Origin: Prochlorococcus sp. AG-463-P14
GTDB taxonomy: Bacteria > Cyanobacteriota > Cyanobacteriia > PCC-6307 > Cyanobiaceae
Length of the DNA stretch: 33,742 nucleotides
Direction: 5' to 3'
Assembly: GCA_003209275.1 (NCBI GenBank)
Contig: QCRX01000008.1
Coordinates: forward strand, 1-33,742
The notes beneath the pieces are model-generated. The model was not told where the DNA came from. It searched no databases and saw nothing but the letters and a program-made list of their open reading frames with translations. The translations under genes were made by a program, and so were the position numbers. Shown piece after piece: positions 33,645 through 33,742 of this stretch (positions are counted from its first letter, which is position 1; the number at the start of each line of letters is the position of its first letter).

Positions 33645-33742
33645 GCTCTCTTAAATCATTTATATTATAAATATATTACGATTTGATCAGGTTATTTATG
33701 ACTTGATTAGTAATATTAACCTTGCGTACATGTAATTTGTAT

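Overview
The window looks like a chromosome segment of a marine picocyanobacterium, most likely low-light Prochlorococcus or a close relative. The grounds are moderately AT-rich DNA, very short or overlapping gene junctions, the sufR/sufBCDS arrangement, a 48-residue high-light-inducible (Hli) protein, cyanobacteria-specific families (DUF4912, DUF2973, NdbB-type NDH-2, HflX with a long N-terminal extension) and many small lineage-type hypotheticals. No rRNA, tRNA, insertion sequence, prophage or CRISPR array was recognised.

Layout. 1-1860 (minus strand): the N-terminal part of an SbmA/YddA-like ABC transporter cut by the window edge, then three small unrecognised genes. 2058-3069 (minus): a HIT hydrolase and peptide deformylase. 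3129-5087 (plus): an S9 prolyl-oligopeptidase-type peptidase, meeting sufS tail to tail. 5084-9872 (minus): the complete sufBCDS operon for Fe-S cluster assembly. It is separated by a 514-bp control region, which contains a long dyad and hairpins, from the divergent sufR repressor. 10387-13031 (plus): sufR, an unrecognised gene, an apparently frameshifted small gene, a DUF4912 protein and a 55-residue membrane protein. 13135-17070 (plus): pgm (phosphoglucomutase) and rarA with a large C-terminal extension.

17118-19774: a Sfp-type phosphopantetheinyl transferase overlapping head to head with PrxQ/Bcp peroxiredoxin, then type III pantothenate kinase and PAPS reductase on the minus strand. The first and third of these genes bracket CoA synthesis and CoA-derived carrier-protein activation. 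19846-27890 (plus): a tightly packed run of ndbB, hflX, a SLC13/DASS transporter with two RCK_C domains, ktrB, ktrA and anmK, joining respiration, ribosome rescue, ion transport and wall recycling. 27912-29199: a ribbon-helix-helix protein, a basic hypothetical, a Nif11-like leader-type protein and a tiny membrane protein. 29280-32266: an ABC-F ATPase and a periplasmic HtrA/Deg protease, convergent. 32587-33608 (plus): a DUF2973 protein, a hypothetical and hli.

Several real genes were found only by reading frames by hand: the edge-truncated transporter (1-572), the 55-residue membrane protein (12864-13031), the 56-residue membrane protein (29029-29199) and hli (33462-33608). The most notable unexplained signals are a perfect 17-bp inverted repeat with a 4-nt loop inside hflX, the suf control-region dyad, a 14-bp palindrome in front of rarA, the one-base-broken small gene after sufR, and the Nif11-like protein that ends almost at a double glycine. 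All functional statements rest on motif recognition by eye; no database search was possible.
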